This document shows positions 34,675 to 34,748 of a stretch of DNA of 34,748 bases, piece after piece. The notes beneath the pieces are model-generated. The model did not search any database. It was not told where the DNA came from and was given only the letters and a program-made list of their open reading frames with translations. Numbering within the stretch: position 1 is the stretch's first letter; each line of letters starts with the position of its first letter. Origin of the DNA: Gammaproteobacteria bacterium (lineage in GTDB: Bacteria; Pseudomonadota; Gammaproteobacteria; UBA9339); assembly GCA_023135155.1 (NCBI GenBank), contig JAGLTR010000081.1, forward strand, positions 1 through 34,748, read 5' to 3'. The position numbers were made by a program, and so were the translations under genes.

Positions 34675-34748
34675 GAGATTTGCACCTTTTTTACCAGGAT
34701 CGGGGCCGGACCCTGGCGGATCTCCACAAATATTGATTAAATAACGAT

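Noticed and set aside
1-34748. CRISPR array, tRNA or rRNA genes
   Set aside because: No regularly spaced direct repeats and no cloverleaf or rRNA-like sequence were noticed on either strand.

Overview
The window looks like the chromosome of an AT-rich gammaproteobacterium, most plausibly a host-associated member of the Legionellales. The evidence is the spc/alpha ribosomal operon order, gammaproteobacteria-like S4, L36, RpoA, UvrA and EngB proteins, long orphan genes of effector type, and a pair of PmrA-like direct repeats upstream of one of them. This placement is inference: no 16S rRNA gene or type IV secretion gene lies in the window.

Layout. (1) 1-8441, plus strand: the 3' part of the spc operon (rplE truncated at the edge, rpsN, rpsH, rplF, rplR, rpsE, rpmD, rplO, secY, rpmJ), then the alpha operon (rpsM, rpsK, rpsD, rpoA, rplQ) with an RsmB/RsmF-type RNA methyltransferase gene overlapping rplQ by one base. 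(2) 8462-12158: a shared terminator, then divergent ssb and uvrA separated by a large palindromic element. (3) 12252-18725: accessory ground. It holds an amidohydrolase, a badly broken gene, a P-loop kinase whose end is written by a palindromic repeat, a stray copy of the 3' end of trkH, PmrA-like sites and an orphan 421-residue protein. (4) 17274-20111: trkH and trkA, a potassium uptake pair on the minus strand. (5) 20246-21718: a second orphan helical protein. (6) 21733-25581: an ABC transporter (fused double permease plus ATPase with a C-terminal accessory domain) facing an unusual regulator that joins a SnoaL/NTF2-like domain to a LuxR-type helix-turn-helix. (7) 25593-26329: a Phd/PIN toxin-antitoxin pair with a clear promoter. 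(8) 26349-28935: an OPT-family transporter gene that starts inside engB. (9) 29074-34251: a type VI secretion toxin island. A 1059-residue VgrG-PAAR protein ends in a toxin tip with a long hydrophobic stretch. After it come a polytopic candidate immunity protein, a free-standing second copy of the toxin tip, and a second candidate immunity protein. (10) 34336-34674: the C-terminal remnant of a Tn3-family transposase.

The toxin island is the most interesting part. The two toxin tips share an almost identical 81-base junction and then diverge, and each is followed by its own version of the membrane protein. This is the signature of a polymorphic toxin locus that keeps a spare or displaced warhead and its antidote. 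The hydrophobic tip paired with a multi-pass immunity protein suggests a membrane-inserting or pore-forming effector.

Two other themes stand out. Palindromic repeats sit flush against stop codons and serve, or could serve, as terminators. Gene decay and duplication are concentrated between uvrA and trkH, which suggests that interval is a site of insertion and loss.
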